Assembly (NCBI GenBank): GCA_016806645.1
Contig: JACSYO010000527.1
Location: 1,517,501 to 1,581,500, forward strand
Length of the DNA: 64,000 bases
Direction: 5' to 3'
From: Ophiodon elongatus
Taxonomy: Eukaryota > Chordata > Actinopteri > Perciformes > Hexagrammidae
The translations under genes were made by a program, and so were the position numbers. Under the pieces are notes generated by a model, which worked only from the letters and a program-made list of their open reading frames with translations, was not told where the DNA came from and made no database searches. Every line of letters begins with the position of its first letter. Position 1 is the first letter of the stretch. This document shows, in pieces, positions 36,461 to 46,400 of this stretch.

Positions 36461-37494
36461 CTGAAACAGGGTTAGTAAACAGTAAAAAGCAGCATGGAGG
36501 TCATTGAAAATGTAATGTTGGTGACTTTGTCAAAATAAAAAATGTGATTGTGCCAATTTGTGGGTGGAAAAAAGCATTAACTGTATGATCCATTGCAAGC
36601 ACATGAGGCACGTACTAAATGTGGGCATTTGGTAACGTGCACAAAGAAATACCGTTCACATCAATGGAATATGTTCATGAAATTCCATGCATCCTTTTCC
36701 TTTGCCAGCACATCACTGTTATGCCCCGATCTGGTAACGTTTACTCCTACTCAGTTCCAAGGAAGAATGTCATATGTTCAAGGTTTAGTGACTCTTTACT
36801 AATACACATGGGTACATTGGAGATTCCTTATTCCAGAGTTAAAAGAAGAAATCACAGCATTACAGATTCAAAGGACAGCAAAAGAAATACATTAAAACCA
36901 ATCATAAGAACTCCTAAGTCATGGGGAAGCGCTTCTACACACACATGACTTTGGTCATGCATCGGTGACATTTCTTTTAATGGACTGTAGAAAAACGTGA
37001 TGTAGCATCTGTGATGTCACCTACCAGTTTCTGAAGAGACATTTTGATTTGTTTTAAGAGAAAGAAATTTGGATACTAAGAGAGGTGGTTGTCGTAGCTT
37101 AAAATAGCTTAAACATCTTTGATGTCGTATGGGGCAGGCTTGGAGGGCTAGGCGTAAACCAGAGAGTACCGAAGGCTCGGCCTCAGCCACAGCTCTGTTA
37201 AGGTTGGGCAGTTAGTTTGGATGTTAAGAATACTTCTAGTCTTGCTACTACTAGTGAATTAGCAACCGAGTAAGCTACCTGTATTTTGTAGGCATTATTT
37301 TCCAGTTAGGCACTTTCGAAAATGCAACTACCTGTTTTAATTTCACAATTGTGGGGATCAATTGATTCTTCCTCTAAAGGGCTAATTTCTAATGAGAACA
37401 GGAGACTGCATACCAAATAATTCTCGTTTGCAAACTAGTACCTGATTAAATCCAATTTTTAAATCCAACATTCTTCATTTCTCTGAACAAGGTT
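36461..37494. other. Non-coding stretch
   Basis: Overlapping 69- and 109-codon plus ORFs (36593-36948) have no recognisable domain. No gene or shared repeat is supported. Confidence 0.45.
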
Positions 37495-37880
37495 CTTTTG
37501 TGTCAAATATTGACAAACCATTAATTTTTAGGCTTAAAAGGGCCTTTACAATGTTGTGGTCCAACCAGAGATCCTTCTAGGAATTGATTTAAAGTTCATA
37601 CAGTTTGTTTTGACCCATACATAGCACAACATCCCTTGGTGCCCCAATGTACGAAAGAAATGCAGCAAAAGTGCCCTCTTGGAGGCCCCTATGGTAGATT
37701 AAAAAACCACTCTAGGGTGCCCTCCCAGAAGAGAAAACAATACCAGATTACTATTGGGTCATAATGTGCTCTAGTTGCACATCACCAAATAATCATATTT
37801 ACAGTTATTTATTTATTTTTGTGATAAGGAGCAAAGTTGACAGAGGAGATGGCTTTGCTTGATCAAAAACAAGTTAATGA
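37495..37880 (+). repeat. Repeat family G, copy 2
   Basis: This aligns with copy 1 (TCAAATATTGACAAACCATT, GGTCCAACCAGAGATCCTTC, AGGAATTGATTTAAAGTTCA, TTGGGTCATAATGTGCTCTA, GAGATGGCTTTGCTTGATCA). Near 37668-37730 it contains two GTGCCCTCT-type units (AAGTGCCCTCTTGGAGGCCC and CACTCTAGGGTGCCCTCCCA, the latter shifted) that match the minisatellite at 46088-46396. Confidence 0.75.
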
Positions 37881-37993
37881 AGATTTATGAGCTTTTCTTT
37901 TTTTGTGTTCTCTTCACTGTCAACAATCTTTACCTGCATCTGAAATATATGGGAGAGTATGCTGGAGCTGACATGCCCCAAACCCCAAGTAAA

Positions 37994-38065
37994 GCAATTT
38001 CCACTGCCAACCTTACTCTCTCATAAAATTAATAATGTACAAGACATCCATCTAGAGTTTGGGTG
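37994..38065 (-). repeat. Inverted piece of repeat family G
   Basis: Read on the minus strand it has AACTCTAGATGGATGTCTTG, TACATTATTA, then GTAAGGTTGGCAGTGGAAAT. Copy 1 has CACTAGATGGATGTGTTGTA, CATTATTA and AAGGTTGGCAGTGGAAA at 34391-34527 with about 80 bp more between them. This piece therefore stands in opposite orientation 110 bp right of copy 2. Confidence 0.75.
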
Positions 38066-39779
38066 GTGCTATCAACCCCTTACATTGGTAGGAACACAAT
38101 ATATTCTTTATTGAGAAATGTCTTAGGTGGTTGGTTACGGGCACATAGTCCTCAGAAACAAAAATCAATAGTCAGCAGCAACTCCGAGAAATAACGGGGC
38201 AAATCAACTGTTGCTTTCCCTTTTTAGTAAGGCTTTTGTTCCATCCTTTTTTCACACAGTTGGTGAGCAATGTTTGCCTGGAAAGCTTTCCCGCTATGTG
38301 CTGTAGAGTAATTTGCTGTGTGCGCTGAAATGACAACTCGGCTCACTGCGTTTGTGCTGTACAATGGTGTTTAGCGACAGTATAAAGGTCAGACAGCCTT
38401 CATGATTGCTGAAGAGGAAAGTAAAGCAGGGTGAGTGGCACAGAAACGAAGATGTCTGTATCACATGCTCATTGAGATAAAGTCACTTTTCTGCAGAATA
38501 AGTTTTTTCCTCTACCAGGGTGATGACCTCTCACAAGGCAATAGCTAATGTCTGTTGATTTAAGTTGAGGCTAAGTCATCACGGCAATCCCCCAGTGCTT
38601 GTGTCAAATCGAGCTGTGAGCAGGAAGTAAAACTGATCGCTGTTTTTTCATTTGTCAGTTCACTGGAAATTTAAATTTGTTTTTCCTATTCTGTTTTTTT
38701 TTTTTTAACGTTATTGCACAAGAATCATTCTTTTCATATATTTTGGCATTCTGTGCGTGCATGTTTCCGAGACAGCAACTCAAGTAATCTGCATGGACGA
38801 ACATGTCACTTGTATTATTGTAACAGTGGCGTATGAGAATGTGTGCACACAGCCTGGCGTTTTAATATGTTTGCCCTGCTTCCATTTAATGTCCCAAAAC
38901 CATCCAACTTGTCAAAGAAATTTTCTCCACTTGAAATTAGCTTCTCCTAATGAAATTTTAATTTGTTATTATGAGCACAGTTGGTGCCTGAAGCGCTGCC
39001 TGTGAGCCGCAGATTTAAAAGCCTTGAATGCACTCAACTTGCAAACAAATGGATTCCAGGCTGAAAGAAATTGGATGTAGGCTATCCATTAAAGTGACGT
39101 TACCCAGGCAGAAAATGAAATCTGACCATTTGTCTCCAGCCAATGACATCAGTCCAGGACCTAATGGCCGACGGGGCATTCAGCAATGGGACAGAGTAAT
39201 TCCACTTGACAATAATCATGGGATCCTATCAAGTCAATGACTGCATTTACCGCAAATGCCTTTGCAAAGATTGGGCAATTTTCTGTCCAGCAAATCCTTC
39301 TGTAATGAGCCTGAAATTGATTTGCGAGAGACGAGGTGAGAGTTGGTGAGAGTTGAAAAGTTTACATTGTGAGAGAAACTTGTGTAACGTTTTTATTGTA
39401 CAGTCGCATCAGATGTGTTGCCTGTTGAAGTTTTTGTATCCATTGAGCAGTAAAGGCAAGGCCATTCTGTTTTTGACAACATGTCTAAAGCATAATATAT
39501 TGATGTGATTAACACGTTTCTGTTCTTAACACAATGTTCATCAGTCCACAATTTAAAAGAAGAATCTCAAATTATAAACATTCATTTATATTTTCATCTA
39601 AACAATTAATCAATGGGTTGCTCATAGTGACAAACCCCAAAAGAATTGTTGCCATCAGCAACTTTATGGAACTTTTTGGCCTCTTTCATTCAATTGATGA
39701 GAGCACTAAAACCAAACTATGCAGTTAATGTGCCATAAAACTAACAGTCTAGTTTCCTGCAGCAGACAACTGTTTTCAG
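38066..39779. other. Non-coding stretch, possible conserved element at 38930-39310
   Basis: The segment 38930-39310 is not repetitive and has mixed composition, with words such as CCTAATGAAATTTTAATTTG, GACAATAATCATGGGATCC and GCAAATGCCTTTGCAAAGATT. It looks like a vertebrate conserved non-coding element or enhancer, by style only. Three ORFs of 64-82 codons in 38757-39728 show no domain. Confidence 0.35.
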
Positions 39780-39971
39780 CCAACAAGCTCTGATAAACCC
39801 ACCGTATGCTACCAGACCAATATTAGTGACCATCTGGTCACAAAACTGGAACATTTAGCAGTTAAAGAGCTTGCTATTTTCAGGAGTTGGTAGAGACCAA
39901 ACCAGAGCCTAAAGGAGAGTGAATATTGGATTAACAACCATCAAGTGGCTGGAAACACAACTCCAATTCAA
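39780..39971 (+). repeat. Repeat family E, copy
   Basis: TACCAGACCAATATTAGTGA, CCATCTGGTCACAAAACTGG, AACATTTAGCAGTTAAAGAG, TATTTTCAGGAGTTGGTAGA, GACCAAACCAGAGCCTAAAG, GAGAGTGAATATTGGATTAA and CAAGTGGCTGGAAACACAAC, then TCC, follow the order of a common teleost repeat. It is cut off on the right by family B copy 2. Confidence 0.75.
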
Positions 39972-40271
39972 TCAGGAGGGACTTCATTGGAGTGAAACAA
40001 TAATTTATTACACATACATGATGAAATGATTAGTGACTTTAGTTACTGAAGATCCAATGATGAGACTGGAGGTGAATGTGGTGGTGGAGGGTCACATCGG
40101 GTCGTGGGTATGATAACTGACAGCAGAAGAGAGGAGATCAGTTAATTCATTTTGACAGCAACTATTTGATTGGCTTCGGAAAACCGTAGCAGAATCTGGT
40201 TGGTTAATGTAAAAGTGAACGTAGAGAATGAGAGATTTGTGAATGAATGAGTGTAAAGAGAGTCTTCCTGA
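39972..40271 (+). mobile_element. Repeat family B, copy 2
   Basis: This copy starts TCAGGAGGGACTTCATTGGA and ends GAGAGTCTTCCTGA. The two ends are imperfect inverted repeats (TCAGGAGGGACT against TCAGGAAGACT). At 300 bp it is shorter than copy 1 (465 bp) because interior sequence around the copy 1 stretch 33040-33210 is missing. The inverted ends and size fit a MITE. Confidence 0.8.
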
Positions 40272-41339
40272 CTTAACTTCCGCTAAGCTTCATATGAATG
40301 CTGATGTTGTTTTTGTATCTGTTGAATTTTGTAAAGTGTTTTGCTGACATATTAACCCTCACAACTTTATTATGCGCCCCCTAGTGGCCATGATATCAAT
40401 TGCCGCAGCTTTAACTGGAGCTTGTTCTCATGAATCAAGCATGACCTGTTCTCGCACCAGAAAGATGCTGTCATTACCCATTGATGAAGGAGTCACATGT
40501 CTGCGTGTTTGTTTGGCTCTGCCTGTGTGTCAGCCTCTTCTTGATGTGTACAAGTAATGTATCCCTCTATTGAGATCTGTGCCAGACATCCAGTACCCTC
40601 TGTAATGGGAGGGCGATGAACAGAATGTTTTCCTTCTCCAGAATGGGACACATTTAGATATTCTTTTGATCTTACAAATTGCATTTTTGATATCCAAGCC
40701 CATCAAAATGATAAGCATTTGCTCCTGCAAAATTCACTTTGATACCTCTCTGGCAGGCGTGCTGCTATACAGCACGGCAGCTGGTCTCCAGCCAAAATAG
40801 AGAATTGGACTGATACCATTTTGCGTGAGCTGTAAAATACTGTAAGTGAGTGACTGACAGAATTGATGGCCACATGATGCCACCGAATCTATATTACCCT
40901 GAAACTTCCTGTCTAAGGAAGTGACTATGTTATTCTCTACCGTAAAAGACAATACTGAAACGAACAACAAGCTATAGTTGGTATTATATGAATTTATGAA
41001 CTCAAAAGAGAATTTTTGTTATTTTCAGATAGACACTCATTATTTTACAATCTTAGTTTCTGAAAACATCCTCAGTCACTTTTCAGTTTAAAAGTTTAGT
41101 TTCAGTTTAAATAGTTAGGTGTCAGTGTTCCTATGACAAGACGTTACCATCCGTCATCTGTGTTGAATAATTGAGATAAAAAGTTTGTGACTTGTTTTTC
41201 TCAGGAGCTTGGATACGTGTATAGTTCCTCACCAACACCAGGTTCACGTCCTTTCAACACACTTTTATAGTTTTATCCCACAAAAGATAACTAATAACAA
41301 TTAATTGAGTTGCTAATCATACCTACACAAACATATGTC
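40272..41339. other. Non-coding stretch
   Basis: No gene is supported. Overlapping ORFs of 61-78 codons on both strands between 40372 and 40970 lack features. Confidence 0.5.
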
Positions 41340-41515
41340 TGTTGCTATTCCCGTGGTTTAGGGGTTAAGAGGCAGACTGTGAACTGCATAGCTCTCAGTT
41401 CTAATCTAACCAGGGTTCTTTGTTGCATGTCAGCCCACATTTCTTTCTCTCTCTGTCTCTCCCTCATTTCCTGTGGTCTCTCTATCAATATCTAATAAAG
41501 ACATGAAATTATTGA
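41340..41515 (+). mobile_element. tRNA-type SINE
   Basis: The sequence GTGGTTTAGGGGTTAAGAGG, then AGTTCTAATCTAACCAGGGT, TTGTTGCATGTCAGCCCACA, TTTCTTTCTCTCTCTGTCTC and ATATCTAATAAAGACATGAA follows a teleost SINE pattern: a tRNA-like head with a degraded B box, a GCATGTCA core, a C/T-rich part and an AATAAAG end. It is well diverged. Confidence 0.65.
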
Positions 41516-42029
41516 AAACAAAGCATTGAGGAAGTGAAGAAAATTGAATTTAAACGGCACGCCTCTCGGCTCTGCCTCTCATCCGCCCAATAAACGCATC
41601 ATAAATATTGTCATCATTGCTTATGATGTTGAGATCATCCTCATATTGTTTACGACCTATTAGTGAATTAAAAAGGGATGAGTAATCTCTGTTAGGTATG
41701 GAAATGGCTTTTCCAACAGTTTTAGTTCTTGGACATTATTCATGTCAGCCTATAGTTGCGAGGCACAGAAAGCCTTTTTAAATGTCACAGGCTCCACCGG
41801 ACCAGCAGCAATCTTAACAATATGAAAAGGAACAACCCCTCAAACTCTACTGGGAAAACAGAGGAGGGAGAAGTGTGATAGAAGAGAATGAACAACATAA
41901 TAAAATGACAAACTAGTCAATCCATTTGAGTGACTGAAAGAGACGTTGCTTTTGAGTTTTCAAATGTGTTCTTTTGTCCTTTTGAGCAGCACAAGCCGAG
42001 TGGCAGCCCCATTACACTGGAGAGAAGGC
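41516..42029. other. Non-coding stretch
   Basis: Nothing recognisable was found. Confidence 0.5.
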
Positions 42030-42165
42030 AGACATCTCTACGGGCGATATCTCCAAAACTAGGCAATTCACACCAAAAAGATCTATATTTATAAATATCA
42101 CTACAAGTGAAAGGAACAATATATTTATTTTTCTATTTTTTGGAGTGAACTTTCCTTTTTTAATG
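42030..42165. repeat. Fish repeat fragment (family J)
   Basis: TATCTCCAAAACTAGGCAAT, TCACACCAAAAAGATCTATA, TTTATAAATATCACTACAAG and TTTTTTGGAGTGAACTTTCC resemble the end of a frequent fish repeat that finishes near GGGTGAACTGTCC. There is only one copy in this window. Confidence 0.5.
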
Positions 42166-42311
42166 TTTGAAAGTAAGTCTGTTGATTTACGTATTTGCTT
42201 TGCTTGAACCGGGACTCCCCCACGTCCCTCGTGTGAACCAAAAGCCCTTTTGGCGCCTGCGTCGAACGCAGCCGTCACATTGTTTGTGTCAACAACATAA
42301 TCTGCTTTTCA

Positions 42312-42550
42312 GAGTTGGACATGCTGGAGGAGTCGCTGCCCCCCCACCAGCCCCCCCGAGTCAGACCGCTGCCGCTAATGAAGCTGCGTTTGTTTATAGC
42401 TGGTTTCAAATCCTCCCGCTGGTCAGATAAGAGCTCTGAGCACGGCACCGCAGGAAAACCGAGGGATGTGTGGTTGAGTGAAGAACCAAACACTCAACAT
42501 CCAACTGTGTCAATAAAAGCGTCATGTGTTTCTCTCCAGGATGTACAGTA
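42312..42550 (+). CDS. Weak exon candidate, product unknown
   Basis: An acceptor-like CATAATCTGCTTTTCAG ends at about 42311, and the sequence after it is much more GC-rich than the flanks. The frame read as TTG GAC ATG CTG GAG GAG TCG CTG stays open for about 79 codons to TAG at 42549-42551 (peptide begins LDMLEESLPPHQPPRVRPLP). It is proline- and charge-rich at the start, then shows no domain. The opposite strand is also open for 72 codons, and the proline run comes from C7 tracts, both of which weaken the case. No family is recognised. It could equally be a GC-rich regulatory patch. Confidence 0.15.
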
Positions 42551-43279
42551 GTCTGAAGGAATACCTACGCTTACACTGTATGTTGAGTGGCTCCATTTAT
42601 ACGGAGACACTTTGCATGCATTTTTACGAGTGCAAACACACACTTAACAACAGCAACACACACTCACACACAGACTACCTTCAATAAATAACAGAACTGC
42701 AACTGTAAGCTGACAAACTCAGCATAAAAGGAGGAGAGGTGTGAATAATTTATCAGAGGAAATTACCTCCAACTTTATTTCCATTCTTGGAAATTTGTTT
42801 TTCCACTGTTTGAAATGACAGGCAACTGATTTAGTTGATAGAAAAGTGTTCATCCATTTAAGTCCATCAACTTAAAATGTATTTTGATTTCCTGCCACAA
42901 CGTGATTAGAGTACCGCGCCCAGAAATTGCTGTGTTATCTGTTGCTATCGCTGTAGTTTACGGTGAGGGAGGTTCTCGTGTGAAGCGCAGAGCTCATATA
43001 AAATGAGGCATTGTGGCCTTCGTGTCTTTTACGTCTTGAAACAAGTCCAAGTCACATTTCAAGTCCTCGTCTCTGACTGTACTTCCAGTCATAGAGGAGC
43101 AAAGGGGAAACATAGGTGAAAAATATCTCTAAATAATAAAAAATGATACAGTTTATAAGTGGAACAGATAGAATTTCAAGTAAAATTTTCACTTACATGT
43201 TTGCATTGATGATTTTTAGCCACTTTAGCAGCTTCTTTAATCCCATTGGGATTAATAAAATGCTCCACTTTATGATCTA
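42551..43279. other. Non-coding stretch
   Basis: No gene or shared repeat was seen. Short CACACA runs lie at 42638-42670. Confidence 0.5.
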
Positions 43280-43390
43280 TATGTCAGATGCATTGCCATT
43301 CAATTTTGTACAGACATTGATGCTCCCTTGAGGATGAATTCTGATGACTTTTATTGATCACTGACTTTTCATCTAGCGACATTAAAAGGG
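43280..43390 (+). repeat. Repeat family F, fragment 2
   Basis: GCATTGCCATTCAATTTTGT, ACAGACATTGATGCTCCCTT, GAGGATGAATTCTGATGACT, GATCACTGACTTTTCATCTA and GCGACATTAAAAGGG follow the standard order of a very common fish repeat (GGATTGCCATGAAATTTGG...AGACATTCATG...GGATGAATTG...TGACTTTTCATCTAGCGCC). Confidence 0.75.
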
Positions 43391-43870
43391 TGGGCATTTT
43401 CGGTTACAAGTAGATATTTCTGCTCTCCTCACACAAAAAGAAACTACAGTAAATAGTCTTTTAACACATTTCTTTTAGCATGTTCAACTCTTTTAAGTTT
43501 ACAAAAGTTTACTTTTATCGATTTCTTTTTTTGTATTTTTGTTCCCTTAACAATGCCATCCTTCTTAATGTTGAAATGTAAAAACACCAATACATTTCTG
43601 AATGTGTGTTTTTTGAAAACTACAAACTGAATGATGGGTCCTCAGTATTTCCAACGCCAAACATGTCCAGAAGTACAATGAGACTTTTCCATCCGTATTT
43701 TACTTACAATGTTTTTCCTGACGTGAATTTTTCTGCATGGATTTTATTATATAGAAATGATACAAACAGCAATTGTGATCTTGAGTCGAGCAGACAAAAA
43801 GCAACTCTTCTTGTTCTTGTTGTGATGACTCGGGGAAACCGGGTGTCAAAAGCCGAGTCGGTGCACGCAG

Positions 43871-43927
43871 GTGGACTCCCGCGACACCTCTGACCATGAA
43901 TCTCTACCGGCAGACGGAGCTTTCCAG
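43871..43927 (+). CDS. Weak internal-exon candidate, 57 nt
   Basis: CACGCAG ends at 43870 and CCAG|GTGAGC provides a good donor at 43928. The 57 bases between them encode 19 codons in one frame without a stop (VDSRDTSDHESLPADGAFQ), are GC-rich and have an acidic, soluble look. An ATG with a fair context (GACCATGA) lies inside in another frame, giving MNLYRQTELS before the same donor, so a first exon is also possible. The acceptor's pyrimidine tract is poor. The 198-codon minus ORF at 43704-44300 and the 118-codon plus ORF at 43871-44227 cover the same DNA with no recognisable domain. Confidence 0.17.
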
Positions 43928-44343
43928 GTGAGCAGCTGCAGGCAGAATGATGGACTGCAGATGGAGGACGCTTCATGTGTCCTTCCGCAGGGTCATTCCA
44001 CGCGACCTCTGCTCCGTCACTGTTTTTCTGCCTCATTAGAAACCTCTTTCCGGCTCTTCCTCCATCATCTCGCCTCACAGGCTGCTCAACAGATGGCGGC
44101 CCCGGCAACTCCGACAGCAACAGTACATTTACAAGCATGGAGAGAGCCACTGCTGAAGGACTGTATGTTTCTGTGTCCATTTCAATTACTCCAGGAGATA
44201 ATTGAAGCGAGAGTCGTGTGTGAGTAAAGAGTAGAATTCTACTTGACATATGGTGTGGCTTTATGATTGGATAGTGCTCGGGCACGTGACAGCAACACAT
44301 CTATCTAATGTTAAGGAGAGTGGACTTTGAAAATATGTGCAGA
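43928..44343. other. GC-richer non-coding stretch
   Basis: The segment 43928-44220 keeps open frames on both strands, mainly because of its higher GC content. No domain is seen in any frame. Confidence 0.4.
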
Positions 44344-44449
44344 TGTCAGAAAATTCAAATCTTTTAAAAAATAACATAGTTTGAGATGACGAACCAATGT
44401 TTGTCATCTCAAATGAGGTTATTTTTCAAAAGATTTGAATTTTGTGACA
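44344..44449. repeat. 106-bp hairpin-forming inverted repeat
   Basis: The left arm 44344-44393 and right arm 44400-44449 are reverse complements at about 44 of 50 positions, with a 6-base spacer. The arms begin TGTCAGAAAATTCAAATC and TGTCACAAAATTCAAATC (right arm read on the minus strand). This is typical of a short palindromic MITE. A transcript from either strand would fold into a long, nearly perfect stem. No target duplication is evident. Confidence 0.9.
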
Positions 44450-44782
44450 AAGAAGAAGTAGCTCCCAGCGATTATGACAGTGGTGTACAAAATAAAGCTA
44501 TACTGTAACCATCTTTGGTACCAAGAAAGACATTGTTGCAGTCATGTTGTTGCAGTCAGCGGTGTAGTTTTCCCGGTTCTGAAAAAGCTGCTAGACGTCG
44601 AAGTTGCAGGTTGTTCAGCCGGCATTGCGATGCCTCCAAGAACAGCCGCCGTTGTTATGATGCCAGGCAGGTTACTGGAAAAAAGTAACTAGGCTGTGGG
44701 CAAATGATGGGGATAGAATACAACCCACACTTGCAGGGCTCTATACCCCACAGCATCATCATCAGCCTCCAGTCAAGCGGCC
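44450..44782. other. Non-coding stretch
   Basis: A 72-codon ORF at 44474-44692 has no recognisable domain. TTGTTGCAGTCA words occur twice at 44534 and 44549. Confidence 0.45.
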
Positions 44783-44829
44783 TGCTAGCCGCTAGCAAGA
44801 CGCTAGCTAGACGCTAGCCAGACTCTAGC
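44783..44829 (+). repeat. Short GCTAGC-rich tandem repeat
   Basis: The core GCTAGC recurs at about 11-bp spacing (TGCTAGCCGCTAGCAAGACG, CTAGCTAGACGCTAGCCAG, ACTCTAGC), with AGACGCTAGC as the clearest unit, three to four times. Confidence 0.8.
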
Positions 44830-46039
44830 TTCGTGGGTTAGTGGGTGGTTTGACAACGGGATGAAGAAGCCGATCTGGCTGCAGGTAAACAGACGGAAGC
44901 GGCTGGACGTCTTCATCTTCTTAACTTCTTTACTTGTTCAGTGCTTGAAGCTGAAGAAAAACTGGGAGCAGAACTATATTCATCTCAAGTGTCACACGAA
45001 AGAGGCCTGTTCCTATTCAATGTCGAAAGCTGTTTTGAGCTTAATCTGTCGTATGCATCATTTTTCTCTTTGTTCACCTTAAATCTCAGTTCCACACCGT
45101 GTGTATGATGATCGTGTGTATGACATCATAGTTAGCTGGGAAGCCAATCCCGATCCAGTATGCAATTCACACAAGAGCGATTTGTTATTGTATCTGTGAG
45201 ATGGTATAATGTGTTCAATAACCTTAAAACCTTACCTAACCTAATATTTGTCCTGGAGGCATTTTGTATTTCATTTCGCAGAGCCGAGAAGTTCACATCT
45301 CATCAGTTGCTGCTTTTTCAAATGTTGATTTGCCATATTATCAATAGCTACCTTTATGTTTTGACAAAACTGCCCTTGCTTTGTGATAAAATGAGCCTAA
45401 TCTGGTCTTTGTTTGCCACAATCCTGTTTTCTAATCACTGGTTGTTATTATTCTATCGACTGCAGCATATGTGTTGAAATCAGAAATGAGATTAGGTGCT
45501 TGAGAGTATTGCATTTATATCAATTTTATTACTTAATTTGTCCGTTAGTAATGGTGGTTGAATTATCCATCTCCTCTCCCAGCGTTCATTTGCCGAGATA
45601 TATTGGAGAGAAAGTAGAAATAATTTACAACCGTTGTCTCACAGTGCAGTTGGACTTTGGATTGGTTAATTGGAAAATGAACAAGGGGAAATGAAACAGG
45701 GTGAAAATCAAAGGACCTGTCTGAGCCTGTCAGCTCCCAGACTGAATTATTACCTCGAAGCTACAGATTCAAAAAAGCACACCACTGCAGAGGCACTAAA
45801 ATTAAAGCTATCCATCCATCTGTGTGAATACAATTGGCATTTTATAAATACAACTGATGTTGGGATTCATAAAGTCCAAACTTATTAAAAAACACTCTGC
45901 TGCATCGATGGATTTATTGCTAAAGGACTTCAGTGTTCCTGTCAAGCTGCCAAGTTTTACAAAGGCAAGGAATCAAAGTTTCTAAAATGCCCTTTACAGT
46001 TTCCTGTCTTTTATTTCTAGATATTATTTGATTTTCCTT
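44830..46039. other. Non-coding stretch
   Basis: Plus-strand ORFs of 72-105 codons occur at 44861-45082, 45160-45477, 45413-45694 and 45670-45888. They overlap in different frames, and none shows a domain, a donor/acceptor pattern or a promoter. No gene is called. Confidence 0.45.
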
Positions 46040-46400
46040 GGCACCCCCCTGCAAACATATTCTCTTGGATTCCCCTATGGTTGATATGGGTGCCCATAAA
46101 TGGAGAAAATGTGATGAAGTGCCCTCTAGGCTGCCCTTAAATCAAGAAGACATGATAAAGTTCTCACTAGGGTGCCCTTTTAGTGGAGAAAATGTGATGA
46201 AGTGCCCTCTAAGGTGCCTTTGAATGGAATAATTTGAATGTTCCCTCTAAGGTGCCCTTCAAGTACACAAACCTTTATGAAGTGCCCTCTTAGGACCCCC
46301 TAAATGGCGAAAACATGATCAAATGCTCTCTAAGTTGCCTTTAATATTGAGAAGAGGCAAAGCAGTGCCATTAAGGGTGCCCTTCCAGTGGGGCAAGTTT
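46040..46400 (+). repeat. Repeat family G, copy 3, with 41-bp minisatellite
   Basis: From 46088 to 46396 about seven to eight diverged units of 38-42 bp follow one another. The consensus begins GTGCCCTCTAAGGTGCCCTT and continues with AAATGGAGAAAACATGATGA and A. Left of it TTGGCACCCCCCTGCAAACA and TCCCCTATGGTTGAT align with TTGGTGCCCCAATGTACG and CCCCTATGGTAGAT in copy 2. The array is therefore an expansion of a unit native to the family. Confidence 0.85.

Noticed and set aside
43704..44300. Longest ORF of the window, 198 codons, minus strand
   Set aside because: It has no recognisable domain. Plus-strand frames over the same GC-richer DNA are also open, and there is no promoter, splice or polyA context. 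GC-rich DNA lengthens chance ORFs.
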